Source: Gemmatimonadales bacterium
GTDB taxonomy: Bacteria > Gemmatimonadota > Gemmatimonadetes > Gemmatimonadales > GWC2-71-9
Assembly (NCBI GenBank): GCA_019637315.1
Contig: JAHBVU010000017.1
Coordinates: 1-64,000 of the forward strand
DNA length: 64,000 nucleotides
Direction of reading: 5' to 3'
Within the stretch, counting starts at the first letter, position 1; each line of letters starts with the position of its first letter. Under the pieces are notes generated by a model. That model did not search any database and was not told the DNA's origin. It worked only from the letters and a program-made list of their open reading frames with translations. The translations under genes were made by a program, and so were the position numbers. Shown here one piece after another: positions 1 through 8,695 of this stretch.

Positions 1-1199
<1,199 letters not shown>

Positions 1200-1312
1200 G
1201 ACCCGTTACTCCGTCAGTGAGGTCCTTGTACCGGAGCTGCCGCTCCCCTCGGCGCGCGGCATCCGGATCGTGCCCCGGGCACCCGCCACCACCACTCCAT
1301 GAAGGCCCAGCA

Positions 1313-1385
1313 AGCTCGCGACCGGGATCGAACCGGTGACCTCATCCTTACCAAGGATGTGCTCTACCGACTGAGCTACGCGAGC
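1313..1385 (-). tRNA. tRNA-Thr (anticodon GGT)
   Basis: Folds as a complete cloverleaf: acceptor stem GCTCGCG/CGCGAGC, anticodon loop TTGGTAA and T-loop TTCGATC. No CCA is encoded. It lies immediately upstream of tuf in the tRNA-tuf operon and is the equivalent of E. coli thrT. Confidence 0.96.
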
Positions 1386-1449
1386 GCCATTCCTTTTTGC
1401 GCACCTGCCGCGACCACCCGCATCGCGCGTCCTGCGTTGTTCGTCCCAA

Positions 1450-1522
1450 GCGGGCGACGGGACTCGAACCCGCGACCCTCAGCTTGGAAGGCTGATGCTC
1501 TACCAACTGAGCTACACCCGCG
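1450..1522 (-). tRNA. tRNA-Gly (anticodon TCC)
   Basis: Cloverleaf with acceptor stem GCGGGTG/CGCCCGC (one G-T type pair), anticodon stem TCAGC/GCTGA around loop CTTCCAA, and T-loop TTCGAGT. CCA is not encoded. It is the third tRNA of the operon and the equivalent of E. coli glyT. Confidence 0.96.
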
Positions 1523-1589
1523 CTTGGACCGCACCTGCCAACCTACCGTTCGTCTGCCCGGGCGAACCGTCCCGCAATCACTGCCTCAA

Positions 1590-1673
1590 TGGTGGGGGTA
1601 GGATTCGAACCTACGTAGGGCGAAGCCCGGCAGATTTACAGTCTGCTGCCATTAGCCACTCGGCCACCCCACC
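1590..1673 (-). tRNA. tRNA-Tyr (anticodon GTA)
   Basis: Class II tRNA of 84 nt with a long variable arm, as expected for bacterial tRNA-Tyr. Acceptor stem GGTGGGG/CCCCACC, anticodon stem GCAGA/TCTGC around loop CTGTAAA. It is the second tRNA of the operon and the equivalent of E. coli tyrU. Confidence 0.96.
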
Positions 1674-1696
1674 GTCCCGACTCACCGCTTTTCGAC

Positions 1697-1730
1697 ACGG
1701 AACCCCGCTCGACCGAAAGCGGGGTTCCGT
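1697..1730 (-). other. Perfect 13-bp hairpin between tRNA-Thr and tRNA-Tyr
   Basis: A perfect inverted repeat with 13-bp arms (1697-1709 and 1718-1730) and an 8-nt loop, core GGAACCCCGCT. It lies inside the tRNA-tuf transcription unit. No T-run follows on the minus strand, so it is a poor intrinsic terminator. A processing signal or a REP-like element is more likely. Confidence 0.7.
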
Positions 1731-1753
1731 ATACCTTCCGTTCTGCGCGCTCA

Positions 1754-1826
1754 AGCTGACGAAGGGACTCGAACCCTTAACCTGCTGATTACAAATCAGC
1801 TGCTCTGCCAATTGAGCTACGCCAGC
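1754..1826 (-). tRNA. tRNA-Thr (anticodon TGT)
   Basis: Cloverleaf with acceptor stem GCTGGCG pairing CGTCAGC (one G-T pair), anticodon stem GCTGA/TCAGC around loop TTTGTAA, T-loop TTCGAGT. It is the first gene of the tRNA-tuf operon and the equivalent of E. coli thrU. A strong promoter lies about 35 bp upstream. Confidence 0.96.
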
Positions 1827-1861
1827 GGACCCCAAAGCCCGCAGAAAGTTGACAGACCCTT

Positions 1862-1890
1862 ATCTTACCTTGACTTAGCGCAATCGTCAA
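1862..1890 (-). promoter_or_regulatory. Sigma-70-type promoter of the tRNA-tuf operon
   Basis: On the minus strand a TTGACG -35 box (1890-1885) is followed by a 17-bp spacer and a TAAGAT -10 box (1867-1862). Transcription would start near 1855, about 30 nt before the first tRNA. This is one of the best promoter matches in the window, as expected for a stable-RNA/tuf operon. Confidence 0.85.
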
Positions 1891-1980
1891 CGGTCAACCA
1901 ATCGATCCCGCCCGAAACGGGGTCCAGCCTCCGGACCGGGCTCCTCAGAGCCCCAAACCGACCCTCGAACAAACCCCGAA

Positions 1981-3495
1981 TCAGGCTCCCGAGCCCCGGT
2001 CGATCAGTTCCGCGCTGCCGTCGCGCCGATCCCGGATCTCGAACCGCTCGGCTGTCAGGAGCTGGCGAATCCGGTCCGCCTCGGCGAAATCCTTGGCCCC
2101 CTTGGCTATCCGGCGCCGTACCGCCCAGCGGGTTGCCCAGCGAAGTCGGCCCTCGATGCCGCTGGGACCCGTCGGCTCCAAGAGGGTCTCGTCGTCATCA
2201 GTGGCCGACGCCGGGATCTCCGCCCGCGCCTGAGCCCGATGGGCAACCGCCAGGACCCGGTCGACGAGATCCCAGGCCTGCCGGGCTGCCGCCGTCGGTG
2301 CCACTCCGTCATCGAGCAGCCGATTGGCTTCGCGCACAAACTCGAAGACACAGCCGACTGCCTCGGGGGCGTTAAGGTCGTCGTCGAGTGCCGCCGTCAG
2401 ACCCGCTTCGAGCGCCCGGCTGGGCTCGGCCCAGGGCGAGTCGGCTCCGCCCTTCCCTTGGCCGGCCCGCTCCAGGCGATCGGCAAACTCACCGAGACGC
2501 CGAGCGCCTTCCCGCGCCGCCGCCAGCGCATCATCAGTCAGGTCGAGCTGCTGGCGATAGTGGGTCTGATAGATGAGGAGACGGATGGCTGCCGCTTCGA
2601 CCCCGTCTTCGCGCAGATCTCGGGGCGTCGTAATGTTGCCGAACCGCTTCGACATCTTGGCGCCACGAACGTTGAGAAACTCACCGTGGAGCCAGTACCG
2701 GGCAAACAGATCCTCGCCGGTATAGGCGCAGCTCTGGGCAATTTCATCCTCGTGGTGAGGAAAGATCAGGTCGACTCCGCCGGTATGAATGTCGAGCACC
2801 TGTTCGCCGTAGCGGTGGCTCACCAGCTCGAGCGCCATGGCCGAACACTCGAGGTGCCACCCGGGGCGGCCGCGACCAAACGGCGCATCCCAGGCGGCGC
2901 CGACCTTCTCGTCCTCCGGCTTGGCCGCCTTCCAGAGCACGAAGTCCTGGGCGTTGTCCTTGGTGTACTCGTCGGAGGTAATCCGACCGCTCGCCCCGGT
3001 CTTCAACTCGCGGCGGTCGAGCTGCGACAGCCGACCGTATGCCGGAAAGCGGTCGATCCCGAAATAGACCGACCCATCCTCCCCTCGATAGGCCGTCCCG
3101 TTGCGCAGCAGACCGGACACCAGCCGGATCATCGACGGCACGAAGGCCGTCGCGCGCGGGTAGGCATGGGCCGGAACGATGCGCAGGTAGTCCCGGTCCT
3201 CATAAAAGGCCGTCACATAGGGGGCGACCAGTTGATCGATGCCCACCCCCTGTTCGCCGGCCACTCGGATGATCTTGTCGTCCACATCGGTGAGATTCAT
3301 GATGTGAAAGACCTGGTACCCGCTGGCCTCGAGCCAGCGCCTGAGCAGGTCGACGAACAGAAAGGTCCGGAAGTTCCCGATGTGAGCGTAGTTATAGACG
3401 GTAGGCCCGCAGGAATAGAGCGTGACCCGAGGTGGCGCCCCTGGCACGAACGGCTCGATTCGACGAGTCAACGTATTGAAAAGTGACAGCCCCAC
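1981..3495 (-). CDS. cysS: Cysteinyl-tRNA synthetase
   Basis: Class I aminoacyl-tRNA synthetase that charges tRNA-Cys. 504 residues, the usual length being about 460-500. Near the N-terminus YSCGPTVYNYAHIGNFRT holds the zinc-binding Cys and the HIGH-type signature (HIGN); KMSKRFGN is the KMSKS loop; the C-terminal domain ends in a DRRDGSAELIDR stretch. The start is GTG at 3495, chosen because CGGAGGA lies at good spacing upstream. It lies upstream of the tRNA-tuf promoter in the same orientation but is probably a separate unit. Confidence 0.97.
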   Translation of the reverse strand: MGLSLFNTLTRRIEPFVPGAPPRVTLYSCGPTVYNYAHIGNFRTFLFVDLLRRWLEASGYQVFHIMNLTDVDDKIIRVAGEQGVGIDQLVAPYVTAFYEDRDYLRIVPAHAYPRATAFVPSMIRLVSGLLRNGTAYRGEDGSVYFGIDRFPAYGRLSQLDRRELKTGASGRITSDEYTKDNAQDFVLWKAAKPEDEKVGAAWDAPFGRGRPGWHLECSAMALELVSHRYGEQVLDIHTGGVDLIFPHHEDEIAQSCAYTGEDLFARYWLHGEFLNVRGAKMSKRFGNITTPRDLREDGVEAAAIRLLIYQTHYRQQLDLTDDALAAAREGARRLGEFADRLERAGQGKGGADSPWAEPSRALEAGLTAALDDDLNAPEAVGCVFEFVREANRLLDDGVAPTAAARQAWDLVDRVLAVAHRAQARAEIPASATDDDETLLEPTGPSGIEGRLRWATRWAVRRRIAKGAKDFAEADRIRQLLTAERFEIRDRRDGSAELIDRGSGA

Positions 3496-3594
3496 GTCTG
3501 TTCCTCCGCCTTGGCCCGAATCCCAGCCGCAACGCGAGGCGGGAAGCTAGCAATCCATGCCGAAGAGGAACAGGCCGCCGCTGCCGAGGCGGGC

Positions 3595-4509
3595 TTACCC
3601 CTCGCCGAGCGGGGCGGCGTGACTCGGCGGCGGGTTTCCCGGAGGGGGTGGCGGCTGCATCAGGATGGTCCGCTGCGCGGCCGGAATCTGAATGCCCTCG
3701 GCGTCCAGCCGCAGTTTGAGACGGCGCGAGAACTCGCGGAAGGCCGGCCCCTGCTGCCCCGGAATCGTTCGAATCAGCGTGCGAATCACGACGCCATTGT
3801 CGCCAAAACGATCGATGCCCACCACCTCCGAACCGCCATCAAAGCGGGCCTTCCAAGCCGGATCAACCTGAAACTTGACCAGCTCGTCCCGGACCACCGC
3901 CAAGGCGTGATCGACGTCGGTGCCATAGCTGACCGGGACGTCGACCACGGCTCGTGACCAGCCTCGGCTGGTGTTGACGACCCAGGGAATCGAACCATTC
4001 GGAATGATATGGAGGGCTCCGTGCAAATCTCGGATCCGAACGGCCCGCAGCGAGACCTGCTCGACGGTGCCGCTGTGCTCGCCGATGCGCACTCCGTCGC
4101 CGACGACGAACTGATTCTCGAGCAGGATGAAGAAGCCGGAGATCAGATCCTTGACGAGGCTCTGCGCACCGAACGACACCGCAAGGCTGAGAATCCCGAC
4201 GCCCGCCAGGAGGGGTCGGATATCGATAAAGAGGTTGAGGCTCGACAAGAAGACGGCCAGGATGATGACCGCTCGCCCGACACTGCGGACCAGCTGGGCA
4301 ATGGTCTGCCCGCGCTTCTCCCCGGCTGACAGCACGGTTGGGTCGCCATCGTCGGCCGCGAGCTCGATCCGACGGGCCACCAGGCGCACCAGGCCGGAGC
4401 CGGCCCAGCCGAGCAGCAGCAGCACCGCGAGTTGCAGGACCTTGCGGACCATATGGCCCCGCTCAGTCCCGAGCAGATCGGCAAGCCAGTCAATTGCAGT
4501 AAGGTCCAT
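3595..4509 (-). CDS. MscS-family mechanosensitive ion channel
   Basis: Small-conductance mechanosensitive channel that releases osmolytes on hypo-osmotic shock, in the inner membrane. About 304 residues. Hydrophobic segments lie near residues 20-45 and 75-110. The pore-lining region with GVGILSLAVSFGAQSLVKDLISGFF is diagnostic of the MscS pore helix and is followed by the beta domain (FVVGDGVRIGEHSGTVEQVSLRAVRIR) and the IPNGS motif. The C-terminus is proline-rich. I use the ATG at 4509; an upstream in-frame TTG at 4518 is possible, and neither has a clear Shine-Dalgarno. It follows the universal stress protein gene in the same direction, but a terminator lies between them. Confidence 0.9.
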   Translation of the reverse strand: MDLTAIDWLADLLGTERGHMVRKVLQLAVLLLLGWAGSGLVRLVARRIELAADDGDPTVLSAGEKRGQTIAQLVRSVGRAVIILAVFLSSLNLFIDIRPLLAGVGILSLAVSFGAQSLVKDLISGFFILLENQFVVGDGVRIGEHSGTVEQVSLRAVRIRDLHGALHIIPNGSIPWVVNTSRGWSRAVVDVPVSYGTDVDHALAVVRDELVKFQVDPAWKARFDGGSEVVGIDRFGDNGVVIRTLIRTIPGQQGPAFREFSRRLKLRLDAEGIQIPAAQRTILMQPPPPPGNPPPSHAAPLGEG

Positions 4510-4555
4510 GATGCCCAAAGCTTAGGGGCGACCGGCTCGATCGTCAAAATGGCAA

Positions 4556-4587
4556 AGGGGTGCCGTTGCTGCTGCCACGGCACCCCT
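4556..4587 (-). terminator. Intrinsic terminator after the universal stress protein gene
   Basis: Stem AGGGGTGCCGT/ACGGCACCCCT (11 bp, 10-nt loop) read on the minus strand and followed by TTTGCCATTTT. It lies between the USP gene stop and the MscS start. Confidence 0.75.
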
Positions 4588-4610
4588 CGGCCCCTGCGTG
4601 CTGCAATGAG

Positions 4611-5531
4611 TCAGCCTTTGTCCTCCGGACGCACGACCAGCACCGGCACGCCGGCGCCTCGAATGATCTCGCCAGCGACGCTCCCGAGAAGCAGTCGGCG
4701 GAAACCGGTGGCGCCCTGGGTAGTCATGGCCACGAAGTCGTAGCCTTCGGCCCTGATTTCATCCAGGATGCTCGGGACCGCCGAGGTACCGATAATGGTC
4801 TTGGTACTGACCCGAAGCCCCTCCCCCCGAAGTCGCTCGGCCACACCCTCCAAGTATCGCTCGGACGCCTGCCGCCGTGCCGTAATTTCCTCATCGGAGA
4901 ACACGATCGGGTACGGTGGCATCGAACCGACCACACCGACGGCGGGCTCATTGACGTGAAGCAGAGTGAGATGAGCCTGGGTTACCAGGGCGAATGGAAT
5001 CAGCGGCGTCAGAATCGCCTCGGAACCTTCGGACTGATCGAGTGGCACCAAACAACGGTCGAAGGGGGCCTGCTCGGGAAGCACCGGCTTGCCGTCCTTG
5101 GGCCGAATCAGAAGCACAGGCGTGGACGTCCGCCGAATCACGTAATCCGCGACGCTGCCGAGCCAGGCACGGGCCAAGGCCCCCCGCCCGTGAGTCGACA
5201 TCACGAAAACGTCGGGGCGGATTCGATCGAGTTCGCGCACCAGCGCCTCACCCGCCACACCGTCGATCAGGCGATAGCTCACGTCCGACCCGCCCACCGT
5301 GCCCAGCGAACGCGCCACAGAGGACAGGTACGCCCGGTCTTCGGCTCGAGCCTGCTCCTCATCCGGCACGCCAACCATCGGCGCCCCCTCGATCGGGGTG
5401 AGCGTGGTCGCCTGTTCGTGAACCCTGAGCAGAGTAAGGCCTGCCTTCGCCTCGCGTGCCAGGCGCGCCGCCACGGGCAGCGCCGCTTCAGCGAACAGCG
5501 AGCCATCGAGCGCCACGACCACCGATTTCAT
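4611..5531 (-). CDS. Tandem-domain universal stress protein
   Basis: Cytoplasmic stress protein of the UspA family, about 306 residues made of two Usp domains (roughly 1-145 and 155-306). Each repeats the fold ending STHGRGALARAWLGSVADYVIR..TPVLLIR and TTQGATGFRRLLLGSVAGEIIRGAGVPVLVVR, i.e. the G-2x-G-9x-G-S/T ATP-binding signature. The start is taken at the third ATG (5531), because GGGGGAG is nine bases upstream; the first ATG at 5540 abuts that ribosome site. A second two-domain USP lies 0.3 kb upstream on the same strand. Tandem USPs of this type are typical of redox or hypoxia stress regulons. Confidence 0.9.
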   Translation of the reverse strand: MKSVVVALDGSLFAEAALPVAARLAREAKAGLTLLRVHEQATTLTPIEGAPMVGVPDEEQARAEDRAYLSSVARSLGTVGGSDVSYRLIDGVAGEALVRELDRIRPDVFVMSTHGRGALARAWLGSVADYVIRRTSTPVLLIRPKDGKPVLPEQAPFDRCLVPLDQSEGSEAILTPLIPFALVTQAHLTLLHVNEPAVGVVGSMPPYPIVFSDEEITARRQASERYLEGVAERLRGEGLRVSTKTIIGTSAVPSILDEIRAEGYDFVAMTTQGATGFRRLLLGSVAGEIIRGAGVPVLVVRPEDKG

Positions 5532-5570
5532 CGTCATCATCTCCCCCTTTTCCTGGCCGACGCGTTCAGG

Positions 5571-5786
5571 TCACTGGGAAGGACCAGAGGAACCGCCGGT
5601 TCGACAGGTGTTGATGCGAAACAACGTATACATCGGGCAATTGCCGGTCAGGGCCGTTCCGATGGGGATCAGGCCCAACAGCGTAACGTAGCGCCAGGGC
5701 GGTTCGAGAGCACCGTAGAGCCCGAGAATCAGGATCCCGATGACCAGCCGTAAGCCGCGATCGATCGTGCCAACGTTGCGTACCAT
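5571..5786 (-). CDS. Small membrane protein, DUF2892 (YgaP-like) family
   Basis: 71 residues, MVRNVGTIDRGLRLVIGILI onward, with two hydrophobic segments and the CPMYTLFRINTC end typical of the DUF2892 inner-membrane domain found alone or at the C-terminus of YgaP-type rhodaneses. The ATG at 5786 is preceded by GGAGG ten bases upstream, so longer readings from 5861 are unlikely. It lies between two universal stress protein genes on the same strand, so a shared stress role is plausible. Its precise function is unknown. Confidence 0.82.
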   Translation of the reverse strand: MVRNVGTIDRGLRLVIGILILGLYGALEPPWRYVTLLGLIPIGTALTGNCPMYTLFRINTCRTGGSSGPSQ

Positions 5787-5833
5787 GTGACGATGCCCTC
5801 CAGGCGAAGGATCGGGCAGCTCCGCGCGAGCTG

Positions 5834-6661
5834 CTACAATGGCACCGTGAGTACCGCACACGGTGCGGCCAGCAAAAGACTGCGTGCCGTTTCGGTCGGT
5901 TCCACGACCTTGGGCGGCCCTCCCCGACGATAGCCGATGACGAGCACACCTGCCTCGGCCGCGCAGACTTCCTCCAGAATCTCGACGGCAGGACTGCCGG
6001 TACGCAGTGAGACTTGGATGGCGGGTGGCGTGCCGGCCATGCCTGCCGCGGAGGCCGCCACCGCGACGGACCGCCGGGTCGCGCCGGCACCGTTCTGCGT
6101 CACCGTGACGCCGACGAGGGGGAGGTCGATTTCCCGGCTCCAGCGGAGGGCCAGATCGAGCACCTGGTGCGAACGCGGTGTCTCGTCGAGCGCCACCAGG
6201 CCACGACGGAAGGGCCAGCTCCCCTTCGGGACCGAGAGGACCGGAATGCCGGCCCGCCGTACCACGGCATCCGCGGTCTCACCGAGGGACGCAGGTTGCC
6301 GGCCGGCTCGATCGCGACGGCCCAGCACAATCAATGAAGCCCGGTGCCGATCCCCGAAGCGGCTGATCTCGATACCCGGAACGCCCTGTGCAATCCACGA
6401 CGTCGCGCTTCGGGGTTGTCGTTCGAGCCAGCCCGCCAACGCGCCCGGGCTCGACCCCCCTGGCGCAGCCGAGGGAGCGAACTGGTCGACGCGCAGGATG
6501 GCCAGGGGCGCGGCATGCTCCCCTCGGAGCCGTGAGGCCACCTCGGTCGCATAGCGACCCTCCTCCGAATCATCGCTGGCCACCAGGATTCTGTCTCCGA
6601 GCACCTGCTCCTCGCCGTGCGGTCGAAGGCCAAGGTAGACGCCGAACCGTGAAGAATTCAT
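5834..6661 (-). CDS. Second tandem-domain universal stress protein
   Basis: About 275 residues with two divergent Usp-like halves. The N-terminal part (ILVASDDSEEGRYATEVASRL) ends in ASLIVLGRRDRAGRQ...GIPVLSVPKG; the C-terminal part starts GLVALDETPRSHQVLDLALRW and ends VVEPTETARSLLLAAPCAVLTVP. The ATP-binding glycine motif is weaker than in the protein at 4611. The start at 6661 has no clear Shine-Dalgarno, so a start slightly further in is possible. The gene is divergent from the GAF kinase operon, with only about 75 bp between them, suggesting shared control. Confidence 0.8.
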   Translation of the reverse strand: MNSSRFGVYLGLRPHGEEQVLGDRILVASDDSEEGRYATEVASRLRGEHAAPLAILRVDQFAPSAAPGGSSPGALAGWLERQPRSATSWIAQGVPGIEISRFGDRHRASLIVLGRRDRAGRQPASLGETADAVVRRAGIPVLSVPKGSWPFRRGLVALDETPRSHQVLDLALRWSREIDLPLVGVTVTQNGAGATRRSVAVAASAAGMAGTPPAIQVSLRTGSPAVEILEEVCAAEAGVLVIGYRRGGPPKVVEPTETARSLLLAAPCAVLTVPL

Positions 6662-6736
6662 GAATGCAGAACGAGGGCTGGCCCATTCGAAGTTGCCTGG
6701 GGTGGTTCCGTCTGTCGAGACGGCCGCCGATAACTT

Positions 6737-7981
6737 ATGATAGAAGCCATGGCTCCAAGCAACGACCCCAGCGATCGTATCGAGCAGCTGGTCCGGGCCA
6801 CGCCGGAGCTGGTGGGTGAGCTCAGCCTCGAGACCGCGCTGCCCCGGATCGCGGAGCTGGCGCGCAGCCTGCTCGAGGCCAAGTACGCGGCGGTTGGCCT
6901 GCTTAACCCGGACCACCGTACTCTCAAATCGTTCACGACGGCCGGGCTCACCGACGACGAACGCGCCCGAATCGGAACGCCCCCCATCGGTCACGGTGTC
7001 CTCGGTCTGGTAATCCGCGAGGGCCAGGTGATTCGCCTGCCCGACCTGCAACGTCATCCTGCCGCAGTCGGCTTCCCGCCCAACCATCCGCCGATGCACT
7101 CGTTCCTGGGAGTACCGATCGTCGGCCGAGCCGGCATCGTCGGCGACCTATACCTGACGGAAAAGCAGGGCGCCGCCGAATTCAGCGACGAGGACGTCCA
7201 CATTGCCCTGTTGCTGGCCTCGATCGTGGCCTCCGCCGTCGAGAACGCCCAGCTGCATGAGCGGACCATCCGGCTCCTCGAAGAAGTGCAGCAACTGCAT
7301 AGGAGCCGCGAGCGCTTCTTCGCGATGATCAATCACGAGCTGCGCAATGCTCTCGCTGCGGTGTACGGATGGGCCGAGCTGATGGTGAGGAAGAAGGATC
7401 CCGCGGCCGTTCCGCGCGGATCGATCGAAATTCTCGAGGCCGCGGAACACGCGGTTGCGCTGATCAATGACCTGCTCGATCTCAACCGGCTCGATGAGGA
7501 TCGTCTCAAGCCGATCATCCGGGATGTCGACTGTGCCGCCCTGGTGCGCTCGGCCCTGCAGCGAGTGACCCCGGTTGCCGACGAGCGGCAGGTTTCACTC
7601 GTCGGTCTCGACCCGGGCACCGCGGTGCTGTGCCGCACCGATGCCCACCGCGTCGAACAGATCTTCGTCAACGTGCTCAGCAACGCCGTCCGCTACGCAC
7701 CGAATGGCACCCGCGTGACGGTAACCGCGGCGATCAGTGGCAGTGTCGTCGAGTTCGAAGTGTTGGACCAGGGCCCTGGCGTGCCGGCCGACCAGACGGA
7801 GCATATCTTTGATATCTATTACCGTGCGGGCGCGATGGACGGCTCCGACCCCGGCCATGGAGTCGGCCTGGCGCTGTCGCGCCGGCTGGCACGGCTGCTC
7901 GGCGGCGACCTCTGGGCCATACCGCAAAGCGGCGGCCGGTTTGTCCTGCGGTTGCCGGGCGTACCCGGCACGCACCCTTAG
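6737..7981 (+). CDS. GAF-domain sensor histidine kinase with a DosS/DevS-like GAF
   Basis: Soluble sensor kinase, 414 residues (or 410 from the ATG at 6749). The GAF domain (about 25-170) contains RHPAAVGFPPNHPPM followed by SFLGVPI and LYLTEK. This closely recalls the heme-binding GAF-A of mycobacterial DosS/DosT, where a His in this region ligates heme. Then come a dimerisation/phospho-acceptor helix with MINHELRNAL (H200) and an ATPase domain with N-box NVLSNAVRYAPNG, G1 DQGPGVP and G2 GHGVGLAL. The kinase core is HisKA type, not the HisKA_3 type of DosS. It is followed by an OmpR-type regulator and a metal ATPase. An O2/NO/CO sensing role is inferred from the GAF resemblance only. Confidence 0.87.
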   Translation: MIEAMAPSNDPSDRIEQLVRATPELVGELSLETALPRIAELARSLLEAKYAAVGLLNPDHRTLKSFTTAGLTDDERARIGTPPIGHGVLGLVIREGQVIRLPDLQRHPAAVGFPPNHPPMHSFLGVPIVGRAGIVGDLYLTEKQGAAEFSDEDVHIALLLASIVASAVENAQLHERTIRLLEEVQQLHRSRERFFAMINHELRNALAAVYGWAELMVRKKDPAAVPRGSIEILEAAEHAVALINDLLDLNRLDEDRLKPIIRDVDCAALVRSALQRVTPVADERQVSLVGLDPGTAVLCRTDAHRVEQIFVNVLSNAVRYAPNGTRVTVTAAISGSVVEFEVLDQGPGVPADQTEHIFDIYYRAGAMDGSDPGHGVGLALSRRLARLLGGDLWAIPQSGGRFVLRLPGVPGTHP

Positions 7982-8017
7982 ACCCTCGAACTCCACCAGC
8001 AACATCGACGCGTACCC

Positions 8018-8695
8018 ATGAAAATCCTCCTCGTCGAAGACGATCGGAAAGTGGCCGGATTCATCGAACAAGGGCTCAAGGAGGAGGGCTACGTCGTCGA
8101 TGTGGCTCCCGATGGCGACGAAGCCACCATGCTCGCGCACGTCTACGACTACGACGTCATTCTGCTCGACGTAATGTTGCCGAAGAAGAACGGCTTTCAG
8201 GTGGCCCTGGAACTGCGCCGCGAAGGACGCACCACCCCGATCATGATGCTCACCTCTCGAGACGCGGGCGAAGATGTCGTCCGAGGTCTCGATGCCGGAG
8301 CGGACGACTATCTGACCAAGCCGTTTCAGTTCGATGAACTGCTCGCCCGGATTCGGGCGCTGCACCGCCGAGGAGGCGCCGAGCGGCTGGATGTGATCCG
8401 AGTCGGGCCGTTCGAGATCGACCGCATCAAGCACCAGGCCAGTGTCGAGGGCAAGCGGATCGATCTGACCGCCAAAGAGTTTCAGCTTTTCGAGTACTTT
8501 ATGCTGCATCCCGCCGAGGTTGTCCGGCGCACCACCCTGCTGGAGAAGGTCTGGGATATGCATTTCGACCCGGAGAGCAACGTGGTCGACGTGCACGTCG
8601 GCAACCTCCGGCGCAAACTTCTCAAACATGCCAGCGACCCGCAGATCGTGACGGTTCGCGGTGTCGGCTTCAGTCTTCGCACGGCTGAGGAGTGA
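8018..8695 (+). CDS. OmpR/PhoB-family response regulator
   Basis: 225 residues. The receiver domain (1-115) has a complete active site: E7/D8/D9, phospho-acceptor D51, T79 and K101 in LTKPF. The C-terminal winged-helix DNA-binding domain covers about 130-220 and ends VTVRGVGFSLR. It starts 37 bp after the GAF kinase, its obvious partner, and its stop overlaps the GTG of the ATPase gene by four bases, so kinase, regulator and ATPase form one unit. It is a close paralogue of the degenerate regulator at 16608. Confidence 0.95.
   Translation: MKILLVEDDRKVAGFIEQGLKEEGYVVDVAPDGDEATMLAHVYDYDVILLDVMLPKKNGFQVALELRREGRTTPIMMLTSRDAGEDVVRGLDAGADDYLTKPFQFDELLARIRALHRRGGAERLDVIRVGPFEIDRIKHQASVEGKRIDLTAKEFQLFEYFMLHPAEVVRRTTLLEKVWDMHFDPESNVVDVHVGNLRRKLLKHASDPQIVTVRGVGFSLRTAEE

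Noticed and set aside
2239-3486. 415-codon + strand frame opposite cysS
   Set aside because: Exact antisense of a full-length synthetase; no ribosome site or recognisable product.
6660-6690. GAGGGCTGGCCC between the universal stress protein and GAF kinase genes as an operator
   Set aside because: Arms are too close and asymmetric; does not fit the TAGGGCC-N4-GGCCCTA pattern.
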